The notes: a model not told the origin generated them from the letters alone. DNA of 64,000 nucleotides from Chrysophaeum taylorii (GCA_029834535.1 JAQMWT010000685.1:62001-126000), one strand, 5' to 3'; positions 1-10,618 are shown, counted from the stretch's first letter. Numbers and translations are program-made.

Positions 1-3000
1 CCAGACGATGAAGAGGAGCGCGATGCAGAAGAAAACGCCAAGCGCCCGGACGCCACGCTCTTCGGTGCCGTCATCATACAGGACACCGTTGACGACACCC
101 CAAATGATTGAGATGCAAAGAGTACCGAAAAGTACGATGACCCAAAGCTTGACGCAGGACATGGCCATGATAGAGTCGAAGGAAGACCAGCGCGAGGCGT
201 CCTTTTTACGAAAGCAGATGTCGAAACCATCCTTCATGCCAAAGACGATTGCAAGGAAGTGAAGTGGTGCAGTGACGATGTACATCTGTTGGCTCCGTAG
301 AAGGGATTGATCCGATGGCGCACTGCCGTTCTCCTTCGGTGACCAACCTTTAATGCTCTGAATGACGAGCGCCGAGTGCAGCTGTAGCCATAGCGCCCCG
401 AGAGTGAGGAGCTGGGTGTCGAAGACGGCGGGCACGCCGCGCTTAGCGACACAAATGTAAACAGGCAAGCTTGTCCAGTAGAAGGCACTGACAGACGAGA
501 AGAAATATGTGACGTTCTCAAACATGACAGTGAATGCGCCGATGCGGTGGTACGAGAAGCTCGAGAAGATGATCGTACACATGACGACAAAGTAAATCAC
601 GAACACAGGATCTGCGACGAGGCCGAGGAAGGCCCCCGAGCGGCACGGCATCCATCCCATACGCTGAGTGAGAGACGTCTGATGGCACCGGTCGAGCTTT
701 GCCCACTGAAGGTATACGGTGACGGTCACTATCGGGACGACGTGGACCAAGAGCATCACCCAGGGCCAGAGCATTCTAGAGCGTGGAAACCAAAACGTGG
801 TCCAGAAGAGCTGGACCGCCCCTCGTGACCACCGAAAGACGGCCGCGAGGTAGTCGTTGGTGCCTTTCCGCGCTCCGAGGACAAGCCGTTCGAAATGGTA
901 GACGCCCTTGCGACCCTCCTGGATAACGTCATGCGACGATGCCGTGTCCTCGATCATGGTGTCCTCGTTGAAGCGGTGTAGGAGAGGGTCGGCCTGGAAC
1001 CTGATGTCGTAGTTCCAGACGGCATTGGTGCCACACGACGTGATGGCGCCGACGCCACTGCGGATATTGTTGGCGAGCCGAAAAAGGTACTCGTTACGCA
1101 TGTCGAAAATGTCGTCATCGATGGTCAGACTCGTGAACGATTGCGGAAGCTGGACAAAGGCGACGGGGCGGTCGATCGCGAGCTCGCGCGACCAGGGATT
1201 GTTGAGATGTTCGTACTTGTAAAAGTACGGAATAACGACGTCCCAGAAGCCCTGCGTTGCCATGTGGCGGCAATCGAAGATGGCAAAAAGCAGGCACGCC
1301 TTGACGTCGTTGTTGACGTCGTTCTCCGGGATATCAAGGCGCGGCGGGGTTTCGGCATCGAAGTCCGTGGTCTTGGTTTCGCCGAGGACGTTCAATTTGC
1401 TGAATTCGCGGTTCATCTTCATGACTTGCATGGTGCTCGAGTAGTGGCGCAAGTAGAAGTTGAGGATTTCCATACAGTGGTTCATTCCACCCGACTTCCC
1501 CCTCGACTCGCGGAGCGGCATGACGAGCTTGAGAGGGATGATAGCTTCTTCGCCCTGGTGTTCGTAGTCGCGTACCCTATCGTGAGTGACATCCCCGAGT
1601 AGGGTGCGCCCGGCCTCAAAATCTGCGTCGAGGCTATCGTTCCCAACGCGACCCGAGTTGACGAGAAAGTTGGGTGGTAGCGCGGTGAGCATGTCGGGCG
1701 TACACTCCTTGACCTTGACGTGCCAGCCGTCCTTTCTGCGGAGCTTGGAGACGACGCGCGCGTGGCAGCGGCGAGCCATGGCGCGGCTTAACGGCTTCAT
1801 GCCATGCTTGTTGAAAAGCTCCGATACTTCGTCGTCAGACGAGGTCGCCTCCTTAAGTCGCACAAAGACGCCATTGTCAATCCCGCGGCGCATTACTGTC
1901 GGGGCAAGCTGGATCTTGAGATCTTCCGGATTGGCGCGCGCGGCGTAGCACATCATGAGATCACGGCAGTGGTTGTCCCCGTTTTGCCCGCGGTCGTAGT
2001 GCACGCGAACGCGGCGGAATTTCGTGCAGTCAAAGCGCTTGACCCACTGGCTCCGGCCAAGCTCGTCGTAGAGTTCCCACCAGCCGTTCCACGTGTCGCG
2101 GTCAATGCCGGGATCGCTCGTCGGTGCGACGTTTGGGGCGAACGGATTCCCCGACTTCTTCTTCTCTTCCTTAAAGTTTTCGGCCCACGTGCGGAGGACG
2201 GCAACAGCCCCGGGTTCTGAGGCAAGTTCGCGGAAGCCGACGACGTTGACCGAGCCGTCAGGGCGCCAGAACGAGTGGTGGCCGAGGGTCGTCAAGAGAT
2301 CGTAAACCGCGTATGCAAGCTCTAAACGGTCGATCTGTTCTTGCGTGATGCGCATCTCGTCGGGCTTACTCCTAATCATCTCGCGCAGCTCGTCGTCTAA
2401 GACATATATGTCATCCTTTCTTTGTCCCTGAAGGCGATCATCGCTTGCCTCCATGCTAGTCATCTTATTGGCCATGTTTTCAACGAAGCGCAAGTCACAT
2501 TCGTGAACGACGTCGACGAAGGCATCCCAGAGCGCGTACGCCCCGATGCGATGGCCCTCGTCCGCTAAGAGATCGATAAACTCGACGTGGTCACGTATAG
2601 TGTTTGCTCGGATCTCACGCATCGACTTGGCGTTGTTCGACTGGCTAGCTGGGTCCGTATCTAGGACGCTCGGCATGTCCGGCTTGCGCATAGCGAGGGT
2701 GAACTTGCGCTGGTGGATCCAAGACATGAGTTTCCCACACATATTACGCAGAACCATCATGCGCGCCTCAGACGCCGAGATTGAAAAGGCGACCAAGCAG
2801 AGCGGCTTCTTCTTGTTGTGCCCGAGCTCCTCGGTGGCCATATATGCCTCAACCTCGGACATGGAGGGCTTGAGAGGTTCCTGGATGCTGCCAGTCCCCG
2901 ACATGAAGCTGATCCACGTTCCGACGGCCATGAGCGTGACGAAGAAAACGAACGCCATCTGGTAGAGCTTACTCCGGCTGGATCCGAGCTGGAAACCCTT

Positions 3001-4452
3001 GTCGAAATGTCGTCGGTTTGTGCCCTGCAGGCGGCGGCGATCGTCATCGGCTATATCATCGTCGAGGTCGAGCTCTCGGTACACCTTTTTCTTAACAAGC
3101 TCCTTGATTGGGATCTGACCGCTTTGGTCGCACGAGTCCGGAACCGGGACGTCGGCTTCGACGTTGCAGGCCACCCCGCACCTGCTGCCGATGCCGATGC
3201 ATTGCTCGTCGAACGGCGGCATGTTAACCTTGGTGTAGAAATCAGATTCGGCGAGGTACTCGTAGGGCGATGCACACGCGACCAAATAGATAAATCCGGG
3301 CTTGTCCAAACAACACCGGCTCACTTCCATGTCATCGAAGTCAAGGGGCGTGGGTGCATCGGTCGCCTTGTGGGCAACGGTCGTGGGCGAGACAGTCGTC
3401 TTTGTGGTTTCCGTGTAGTACTCGATCGAACTGTAAATAGTTATGTCGTCATCTTCGTAGGCGCTCTGATCAGCATTGTAATTGACTGTGGTCGTCTCTT
3501 TTTTCGTAAAGGTCGACGTAACCAAGCTACCCTTGGGCTCGTCATCTTCGTCGTCAGTCGGATCGTCGTCCAGCAGCGCGTCATCGTCGAGAGGGAGCGG
3601 ATCGGCGCGACACACCTCGATCGTCGAGTCTTTGGGTGGGATGCCCGTCAACATACCGGGCTGGTTGACGGTGAACCAATTTTCAAAGTCGTACGATGCA
3701 ATGAGGGAGATGTAGGAGGCCGACGAGATCTCCTCGTAGTCGTGGAAGTTCTTCACGATGGCCGTCACGGGGTACGTCACGCCAAACTCGCCGTCGTCTG
3801 CCTCGTCGCACTGGCCGCATGCCGTGCCTTCGGGGTCGTCAAAGGTCGACACGTTGAGCTCGATGATGATCGAGCTGTTGTAAATACTGATGGTCTCGCC
3901 CGTGTTGGTCTCTTGGCGACGAATTGTGAGCAGCTTGAGCCACAGCGGCACCCAGATCAACATGTTAAGCAACAAAAGCGCGTACGTCACGCGCGAGCAC
4001 CACGACCGATACACGCGGGTCCGGTGCGCCCGCGTCGAAAACGCTGAGTAGTCGTTCGCGCCCGCACCGCCGCGCGGCCGCATCATCGAGTCGCCCTCGA
4101 ATACCTCGTACTTTTCGACGACGGCGGACTCGACGCGCGGTTTCTGCTGCGGCGTGATACGTGCAGACATTGATCTGTGCATCTTGCTCTGGCGCGCCGA
4201 CAGCGGCTGCACGCCCACGTCGACATCCACTTCTGACATATCGAGGGGCGCCTGCGGATACTGGGTTTCGTCGCCTGGGTAGGCCATCGACGTGCTCCCG
4301 TCGCCCCCGAGATTGCTCGTCGCGCTTGGCATCACAAACCGCACACTCGGGAGGTGATCCCCTTTCATGTCCTCCGAGTCGTCCTCGGGAAACACCAGCT
4401 CTCCCGCGCCTCGAGCGTCGCTCGCGAAGCGCATGGGCGGTTGCATCGGCAT
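1..4452 (-). CDS. Cellulose synthase-like family 2 glycosyltransferase (3' end beyond window)
   Basis: The frame is open for 1,484 codons from ATG 4452 (the first Met after an in-frame TAA) to base 1, with no stop, so the C-terminus lies outside the window. Residues 1-150 look cytosolic. TM1 is at about 155-175, followed by a Cys-, Thr- and Asp-rich loop of about 320 residues, then TM2 at 497-518. A cytosolic GT2 domain follows, with BcsA-like landmarks in order: GKSGGMNH (985-992), FDCRHM with D1060, VQLPQSF (1100-1106), IED with D1169, and FRWSRGAVQ (R1207, W1208). Many TM helices follow from about 1215. BcsA-type enzymes polymerise UDP-glucose and extrude the glucan through the membrane; that this one makes cellulose is inference. 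The usual Q of QxxRW is Ala. The N-terminal loop is far larger than in bacterial BcsA. Chitin- or callose-like products are not excluded. It is divergent from a GH5 cellulase. Confidence 0.82.
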   Translation of the reverse strand, partial: MPMQPPMRFASDARGAGELVFPEDDSEDMKGDHLPSVRFVMPSATSNLGGDGSTSMAYPGDETQYPQAPLDMSEVDVDVGVQPLSARQSKMHRSMSARITPQQKPRVESAVVEKYEVFEGDSMMRPRGGAGANDYSAFSTRAHRTRVYRSWCSRVTYALLLLNMLIWVPLWLKLLTIRRQETNTGETISIYNSSIIIELNVSTFDDPEGTACGQCDEADDGEFGVTYPVTAIVKNFHDYEEISSASYISLIASYDFENWFTVNQPGMLTGIPPKDSTIEVCRADPLPLDDDALLDDDPTDDEDDEPKGSLVTSTFTKKETTTVNYNADQSAYEDDDITIYSSIEYYTETTKTTVSPTTVAHKATDAPTPLDFDDMEVSRCCLDKPGFIYLVACASPYEYLAESDFYTKVNMPPFDEQCIGIGSRCGVACNVEADVPVPDSCDQSGQIPIKELVKKKVYRELDLDDDIADDDRRRLQGTNRRHFDKGFQLGSSRSKLYQMAFVFFVTLMAVGTWISFMSGTGSIQEPLKPSMSEVEAYMATEELGHNKKKPLCLVAFSISASEARMMVLRNMCGKLMSWIHQRKFTLAMRKPDMPSVLDTDPASQSNNAKSMREIRANTIRDHVEFIDLLADEGHRIGAYALWDAFVDVVHECDLRFVENMANKMTSMEASDDRLQGQRKDDIYVLDDELREMIRSKPDEMRITQEQIDRLELAYAVYDLLTTLGHHSFWRPDGSVNVVGFRELASEPGAVAVLRTWAENFKEEKKKSGNPFAPNVAPTSDPGIDRDTWNGWWELYDELGRSQWVKRFDCTKFRRVRVHYDRGQNGDNHCRDLMMCYAARANPEDLKIQLAPTVMRRGIDNGVFVRLKEATSSDDEVSELFNKHGMKPLSRAMARRCHARVVSKLRRKDGWHVKVKECTPDMLTALPPNFLVNSGRVGNDSLDADFEAGRTLLGDVTHDRVRDYEHQGEEAIIPLKLVMPLRESRGKSGGMNHCMEILNFYLRHYSSTMQVMKMNREFSKLNVLGETKTTDFDAETPPRLDIPENDVNNDVKACLLFAIFDCRHMATQGFWDVVIPYFYKYEHLNNPWSRELAIDRPVAFVQLPQSFTSLTIDDDIFDMRNEYLFRLANNIRSGVGAITSCGTNAVWNYDIRFQADPLLHRFNEDTMIEDTASSHDVIQEGRKGVYHFERLVLGARKGTNDYLAAVFRWSRGAVQLFWTTFWFPRSRMLWPWVMLLVHVVPIVTVTVYLQWAKLDRCHQTSLTQRMGWMPCRSGAFLGLVADPVFVIYFVVMCTIIFSSFSYHRIGAFTVMFENVTYFFSSVSAFYWTSLPVYICVAKRGVPAVFDTQLLTLGALWLQLHSALVIQSIKGWSPKENGSAPSDQSLLRSQQMYIVTAPLHFLAIVFGMKDGFDICFRKKDASRWSSFDSIMAMSCVKLWVIVLFGTLCISIIWGVVNGVLYDDGTEERGVRALGVFFCIALLFIVW

Positions 4453-4968
4453 GATGAGGCTGCTTTCTCCCGCTTCCGGGCCTTAAGATGCCTCGCGGGA
4501 ACAAAAATATGAATATTACGAGGCTCTGGTACATTTTTCGTCACGCCGTCCCAACAAGCGGAAACGATGTCTTCATTTTTCGGTATTCTCTACATCCACG
4601 ACAAATTCAACCGGAGGTGATCGGAAGAAAGAATCTCATAATATTATGAGAATGTAATAATTCCGCTCCGTGTTGGGACAACCTGGAACGATCGTGGAAA
4701 AAGACTGGCAGTAAGAAGGTACTCTGAAGGGGAAACCAAAAAGTAGAGGATTCGGCGTTCTCAGAACCCCCCTGGCCACCAATCGCGAACTTGGACAATT
4801 AATATTGCTGGCCCTGGCGCGCGCATGATGATGGTCTCCTTAAATTAAGATCTCGACACTCGACCCGTTGATTTCCTTGGCGCCCCCGCTGCCGCCGCCG
4901 CCGTCGTCATCCGAGTCCTCCAAACAAAGCACGCCACCTAGCTTTCGAAGGACGACGACAAGGTAATA
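4453..4968. promoter_or_regulatory. Divergent intergenic region between GT2 and GH5 genes
   Basis: These 516 bp separate the start codons of the GT2 gene (minus) and the GH5 gene (plus). The stretch is AT-richer than the flanking coding sequence, has no credible open frame, and must hold both promoters. No defined element could be recognised beyond AT-rich runs around 4500-4520 and 4630-4660. Confidence 0.5.
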
Positions 4969-6306
4969 ATGTTGCTCGAGGAAGCGAAGCGCGCTCACGA
5001 AGAGGCGCAAGCGGCGAGTCGGCGGCCGAAGCACCCGAAGCATGTGGCCCGGCAAACGTCGCAGGAGTACATAAGAAAGCAGCTCCAGCGGGTGACGTCG
5101 CAGAACTTCGACCCCCAGTCGGTACCGAACGGCCGCTTCCTGTGCGTGGTGGCCGTTGGATTTGCCCTGCTCCTGCTGGTAGCACTCCTCGTCGCGTTTC
5201 CGCAGTTCGACCGGGCGAACGAGCGCGACAGGGACAAGGACACGGTTATCACGCCGAGTCCGACGGTGACCTTGGCGCCGACGGTCGCCCCGACTCCGCC
5301 GCCTTCGGGCCCGCCCTCGTTCGCGCCGAGATTACCCGTCGAGCGGTACGGTCAGCTTGCCGTCGAAGACGGCAAGCTCGTGTCCACAAACACTGGGGAC
5401 GTTGTTCAGCTTTCGGGCATGTCGCTATTTTGGTCGAACACAGACTTTGGCGGCGAGATTTTCTACTCGGCCGAGACGATCCAGGAGCTCGCGCGGCATT
5501 GGAACTGCAGCGTCGTGCGCGCGGCCATGGGCATCGAAGACAGCGGTGGTTACATCGACAGAGCAACAGAGAACGAGGAGCGCGTACGTACCGTGGTCGA
5601 GGCCGCGATCGACGAGGGCATCTACGTCATCGTTGACTGGCACTCGCACGAAGCCGAGAATTTCACGAGCGAGGCGTCGCGCTTCTTCCAAGAAATGGCG
5701 ACCGACTACGGGGAGTACGAGAACGTCATCTTTGAGATCTACAACGAGCCCATCTATTCGAGTTGGACTGACGACGTCAAGCCGTACGCCGAGGAGGTGA
5801 TACGGTTTGTTCGCACGATCGAGGGAGGCGAGGACGTCGTCATCCTCGTCGGCTCGCCCGAATGGTCGCAAGACGTCGACGTCGCGTCGGAGGATCCTAT
5901 TACTTTCTTCGAAAACATTGCCTACGTCCTTCACTTTTACGCCGGTTCTCACGGAGAAGAACTCCGAGAAAAGGCGCAAGTCGCTCTCGACAACGGCGTC
6001 GCTCTTTTCGTCTCCGAGTTCGGAACGGTCGAAGCCGATGGCGACGGCGCCGTCGACGCAGTTTCAACATTCGAGTGGATCGAGTGGTTGGACGAGAGGA
6101 ACATCTCCTATGTGAACTGGGCCATTAACGACAAAGACGAGGGCGCCTCGGCGTTGGATCCCGGCACGCCTGCCTCGGGCTGGACCACCCAAGACCTCAC
6201 GACCTCGGGCACCCTCATCAAGGGCATCCTTGCAGAAACCGCTGCAAGGAACGCCGAAACCTCCAACGTGGTTTCGGACGTCACCAATACCAGTGTGTCG
6301 TCGTAG
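4969..6306 (+). CDS. Type II membrane GH5 endoglucanase
   Basis: 445 residues. Residues 1-56 are a basic, Gln-rich cytosolic tail. A single TM segment at 58-78 is followed by a Thr/Pro linker (92-120) and a GH5 barrel. The barrel shows VDWHSH (222-227), the acid/base motif IYNEP with E260, and the nucleophile motif VSEFG with E350. YVNWAINDK (381-389) supplies the usual aromatic residue near the end of the barrel. The family hydrolyses beta-1,4-glucans by a retaining mechanism. The N-terminal anchor places the catalytic domain outside the cell or in a vesicle lumen. An in-frame TAG lies just upstream, so ATG 4969 is the first usable Met. The partner gene across the shared promoter is a cellulose synthase-like GT2, which recalls KORRIGAN or BcsZ acting beside cellulose synthase, though those belong to other GH families. 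The GH5 assignment is firm; the role in wall synthesis is inference. Confidence 0.9.
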   Translation: MLLEEAKRAHEEAQAASRRPKHPKHVARQTSQEYIRKQLQRVTSQNFDPQSVPNGRFLCVVAVGFALLLLVALLVAFPQFDRANERDRDKDTVITPSPTVTLAPTVAPTPPPSGPPSFAPRLPVERYGQLAVEDGKLVSTNTGDVVQLSGMSLFWSNTDFGGEIFYSAETIQELARHWNCSVVRAAMGIEDSGGYIDRATENEERVRTVVEAAIDEGIYVIVDWHSHEAENFTSEASRFFQEMATDYGEYENVIFEIYNEPIYSSWTDDVKPYAEEVIRFVRTIEGGEDVVILVGSPEWSQDVDVASEDPITFFENIAYVLHFYAGSHGEELREKAQVALDNGVALFVSEFGTVEADGDGAVDAVSTFEWIEWLDERNISYVNWAINDKDEGASALDPGTPASGWTTQDLTTSGTLIKGILAETAARNAETSNVVSDVTNTSVSS

Positions 6307-7435
6307 ATACGGAGTGTCTTCTCGCGTGTCTCCGATCTCGTGTGTCTCCGATCTTGTGCCTCGATTCGTTTCTCGACTCATTCACCCTCTTTGCGCGTGC
6401 GTATCCCTTGTTCGCCGGTCGTTACTCCCGCTCTTGTTCCTGCCAGCGCGACATCGGCGCCTGAGCCCGCGCCAGGACTTCTGGGACGGTAGAATATTTA
6501 GGTGTGCGGCGCGTACGATCTGCCAACAATCTGCTAATATACCTACTAATAATAGCGACCCGCGACGCAACAACCTGCGAAGCGGTCCCATTGGTCGTCG
6601 AAACCGTGGCCAGTTGTGCCCGCGATCCTGGGTAAGTCCAGCAGACTCCCCGATGTTGGCTGGAAGCACGATGCTGCCAATGTCCTTGTTGCCATTTTGC
6701 CACAGAGTGTACACACAACTTCGATAATCGAAATGAAATTCCAGCGATCTTTTCCTACGCCGCCTGTGTTGCGTGTCTCGGTCGTCGGCGCGGCCCGTGC
6801 TGACCTCCGTTTGACAAGGCCACCGGGACTCGACAGTTGCCTCCTTGCCCCCCTTGCCCCGGGAGTCCGGCAATCCCCTCTGGACCTGCCGCGCGTCGTT
6901 CCTAGCGCTTTCTTCTGTGCAGCGTGTGTTCTGCCCCCGACGCCATCGCCCTGGCACGTCAGCGTCCTGCGTGGCTGCCAGCTTGTCTTCACCTGGTGCT
7001 TTGGATCCCTCGCTTCTTTCTAGAACGCAGGCACCTTCCACAGTAGCATTTCATTTTTTATTTGGCTCAATACTTGCTATCCTCTTTGCCTTTTATGCTG
7101 CTTCTATAGATGTCGTGACTTCCTTCCTTCCTTTCTCTCCGTGCATGCAACGGGGATGCTTAGCATAACAGGGCATGATCGTGGTAGAAAGAAACCGGGA
7201 GTATAAAAACACCATAAGCTGCTCGCCTCGCCATCTTGGCCCCATCACTACTGTGGAATGGCGCGCGCCGGCCAATGGTATATCCTTGGAGCTTGGAGTC
7301 GAGGATTCGTACTCTCGCTGGATACGTCCACCGCGCGAGGTCTTTCGTTTGGGGCCGCCCTCGCGCTTCTTAGCGAACATTGCTCGCTCGCTCGCTCAGG
7401 TGGTCGCGCTGATGCTCGCGAATGTCGCCGGTGCA
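6307..7435. other. Unassigned stretch
   Basis: No recognisable gene. The longest open frame (minus strand, 6382-7041) has no family resemblance, mixed composition and no match to the third-position GC bias of real genes here. Bases 6307-6360 carry a short imperfect tandem of a CGTGTCTCCGATC-type unit. Confidence 0.4.
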
Positions 7436-7838
7436 CTACCGCGTTCGAGTGGACTCGACTCGCTCAGTGATCTTGCGTTGCGTCGCATCAAACTGCGGCG
7501 GGCGCGCGAGCGGGTCAATAAAATGGTCTTCGACCCAAAGCATTTCACCTTTCGCATCGATTCGTCGAGACATTGCCGGCCTACGACGAGCATCTTGGCG
7601 ACGATGAGCGGGTCCTGCGTCGTCGTGGTTCGCGGCGACGGCGAATCGCACCCTTTCGTAACGCGCCTCTTCGAATTCCTTGCGCGCATTTCGGCGGAGG
7701 ACGGCGTTCCTGAGAGGCGTCGCAAGGCCAGCACAAGAAATCGCACCACGGTTCGCCTTGTTCGTTGCACCAGTGGAACAAGCGAGACGCGCGCAGGATG
7801 TCTCGGTACAAATGGATTGCCTCGCGATTCGGAGGCAT
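7436..7838 (-). CDS. LYR-motif (Complex1_LYR) protein, four exons
   Basis: Exons on the minus strand are 7838-7747, 7709-7652, 7614-7549 and 7492-7436, giving 89 residues. The introns (37, 37 and 56 bp) all have GT..AG ends. The N-terminus has the LYR signature (HLYRDILRASR, 9-19), then GEPW, NARKEFEEARYERDP and MLVVGRQCLDE, and ends in a charged helix. This matches small mitochondrial LYR proteins, which bind acyl carrier protein and assist Fe-S or respiratory complex assembly. Its length is typical of the family. No single frame is open across the gene; the splice pattern was chosen because it alone joins the conserved blocks. Its ATG lies 72 bp from the start of the divergent Sec6-like gene, so the two probably share a promoter. 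Which LYR subfamily it belongs to could not be settled. Confidence 0.8.
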
Positions 7839-7910
7839 CGTCAATGGGTTCCGGTAGTGAATCGTTGGAATTCGAGTGTGGCAGAATCGATGCGGCGCTT
7901 GTCGCGGAAG

Positions 7911-10618
7911 ATGAGCTCCCTCTCCCTTGGGCCGCAGCAGGAGGCGGCCGACGAGGAGATCGTACAGTCGTTTCTCGCCCAAAACAATTACGGCAGCGCG
8001 GAGGAAGCGCTCGCGTGTCTTCTTCGCGGCGCGATCGTCGTCGGGGCGAGTCCAATGGTGACCCTCGTCGGCGGGAAGCCGGCGAATACGGGGCGGCCCC
8101 TCGCCGTGACCCGCCGTAAACCGCAATCCATCGACGAGGGCGAGGCGTGGAAGCGCGGATGGCTACAGAAGAAGGGCGACGGCGCTATTGGTCCGGGGAG
8201 CGCTTGGCGAACCAGGTACTTTTGCGTCTCCGAAACCGGCATCGTCTACTACGTCGACGACAAGCCGGGCACGGCAACGCAAGGCGCGATTTCGTGGGCG
8301 GACGTCGTCAACGTCCGCGAGGGCGCGACGCGGAAACACAAGGACTCGTCGGCGCCGGAGATTCGAGTCGAGACGGCGGGGCGAGTTTATCGCCTATGGG
8401 CCGGCGACGCCGACTCGCACGCGTCGTGGCTTGGCGTGCTGCGGAATCGAGGAAAACAAGAGGATGTCGTTGTCCAAGCGAGGGAACCTCTCTCCGTGCG
8501 CCACTCGATCGTTGGGTCGGGGTTGGGCAGCACGGAAGCCATCACCTTCGTGACGGTCGCGTCGCTCGTCGCGTTCTTCGAGCAGCGCACGAATGCTCTC
8601 GGCGACGCCGCGCACGACCCCCACGCCGTGCCTTTGACGCACCTGCAGGAGGAGTTCGACGTGGCGCGATCGATGGCCGCCGCCGCCACGCTCTTTGTCG
8701 AGCGCGGCCAGGGTGCGCTCAAGAGTATCGCGGCCGACAGCTACGGGGCCGCGCTCGCGCGCGGGGACCTCGCCGCCGCCGCCCGAGCTCTCCCCGTGTG
8801 CAAACGGGAGGGGTCCGACGTCGCCGAAGCCGTGGATGGCTTCTTGCGCACCCACCTTACCGCCGTCGACGAGCGATTGCTGTTTCGAGGGTGCGACGAG
8901 ATGGAAGCCCGCGGCGACGACGACGACGACCATGACGATATACTGGCCGGGCTCGTCTCCGACGCGCGGCGCCTGGTTGCAGCGTTCGACGCGCTGCGCG
9001 ACGCCGACATGGCGCGCGCGTTCGACGATGATGGCCGCGCACGGGCACGCGAGATCGCACGGCGGGCGGTCCGCGAGGATCTGGGGCCGCGCGTCGCCAA
9101 CCTCGAGCTGAGGAGGGCGTTGAGCTCGACTTGGCCGCCGCGGCCTCCTACCAGAAGTCCAACTCCACCCAAGCAAGACGGCAGCCCGAGCGTCCAGGCG
9201 GTGCTGTCGTTTATCAGCGTCGGCGCGGCGCTGGGCTCGCGCGAAATCTCGTCGCCCGAGGTCGAGGGTCTCGTGTCTACGCTCCGCGCGTCCTACCTCG
9301 CCTCCGTCTCCCGCGCGACGAGGACGTGGATCCGCGCCGTCCGCGACCGCGACATGGACGTCACCGAGTCATCCACCACCGGCCTCTTGATCACGACCGG
9401 CCCCGAAGACGCGATCCGGTGCGCCCGCGAGCAGCTGATGCTCGCCACCGACTCCGACCTCGAGACCAAATCTGCCGTCTCCGAGACCGTCGTCGCCGCC
9501 GTCGCCCTCTACGGGGACGCCGACGACGCCGAGTCGCCGCACGGCGTGGAGACCACGCCGACGACGACGACGACGATGACCAAAGCATCGTCCTCCTCGA
9601 AGAAATCCAAGGCGGCTGCCTTTGTCGTCGAACCAGATCTCCAACGCTCGGTCGCTCGCGCCAACGACTGCCGGCGGTGCGCCGATCGCCTGGTCGAGCT
9701 CGTCGTCCCAAAGAACAACGACGACATCAAGAACGTCCAAAATCTCCCGCGGGGGGTTGGCGACGCCGTAGCCACGCTCGACCGCGCGAGCGAGCGCGCC
9801 GTGGACGCCGTCGTCGCGCTCGTCTCGCGAGACGCGCGCGAGGCCATATCTGGTCTCTTTGGCGATTCGTGGGAGGCCGGTGACACCGTCGTCGCGTCCG
9901 TCAAGCTGACAATAGAAGATTATCTCGGTGATCTCACGAAACATCTCGCGCAACCGCTCTTTCGTCCTACGTTCTGTGCCGTCGTTCGCAAGGTCGTCGC
10001 GCTCTACGTCGAGCGCCTCTGCGACCCCGCCGCCGCCGCTGCCAAGGCCGCCACTCATGGCCGCGAACTCGTAAGACAAAGAAATAATACGTTCTGATGG
10101 TTGTTGTTGTTGTCGTCGTCACGTGTGTCTTTCGCAGGGTGCGTACCTCGGGATCCAGCGCGACCTCGTCATGCTCGAGGACCTATGCCGAGACTTTGCC
10201 GCCAAGGGCGTCGTGGAGGAGGGCATCGATGCCACGCTTTTGCTCCCGCTCCGCAACGTCTATACCCTCGTCGTCGAACTCTTGAACAACCATTCCGGAT
10301 TCCCGGACCGCGTCGTCGAACTCCTCCACAAACCCTTCGGCCGCCAAGCCAACGACGTCGCGAAAGGCGTTCTCGCCTTGCACCCGCGTCTCAAGCGGGA
10401 CGCGTACGACCGCATAAAAAAGGAGTGCCTCAGGTCCGTGCTGTTTTTTTTTGGTTGGTCCCCACTCCCCACCTCACCTTCACCGTAGGCGTCAACCGCC
10501 CGACGACGAGGGCATGGTCACCCTCCAGTTGAAGAAGTCAGCGCACACGCGCCATTCGACCTACAAGTTTAAGCTCGCTCACAAGTTGCTAGAATCCTCG
10601 CGATCGATTCACCAATAA
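7911..10618 (+). CDS. SEC6: PH-domain protein with Sec6/EXOC3 exocyst region, three exons
   Basis: Exons 7911-10070, 10138-10433 and 10489-10618 (introns 67 and 55 bp) give about 861 residues. A pleckstrin-homology domain at about 80-180 starts with KRGWLQKKG and ends with the Trp-bearing helix SWLGVLRNRG. The rest is helical. The C-terminal third follows Sec6: a paired DCRRCADRLVELV segment, an IEDYLGDL/YVERL block, and a closing ELLNN-DRVVELL-DAYDRIKKEC block joined by both introns. Sec6 is a core exocyst subunit that tethers secretory vesicles at the plasma membrane; the PH domain would add phosphoinositide binding. A PH domain is not a usual part of Sec6. The upstream open frame overlaps the LYR gene, so ATG 7911 (or 7890) is preferred. 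Exo84, which does carry a PH domain, is the main alternative. Confidence 0.7.

Noticed and set aside
2818-4047. 409-codon plus-strand open frame
   Set aside because: It lies opposite the GT2 gene, whose minus-strand frame is longer and carries TM helices and catalytic motifs.
6382-7041. 219-codon minus-strand open frame
   Set aside because: Composition is unlike the genes around it and no domain is recognisable. Kept only as unassigned.
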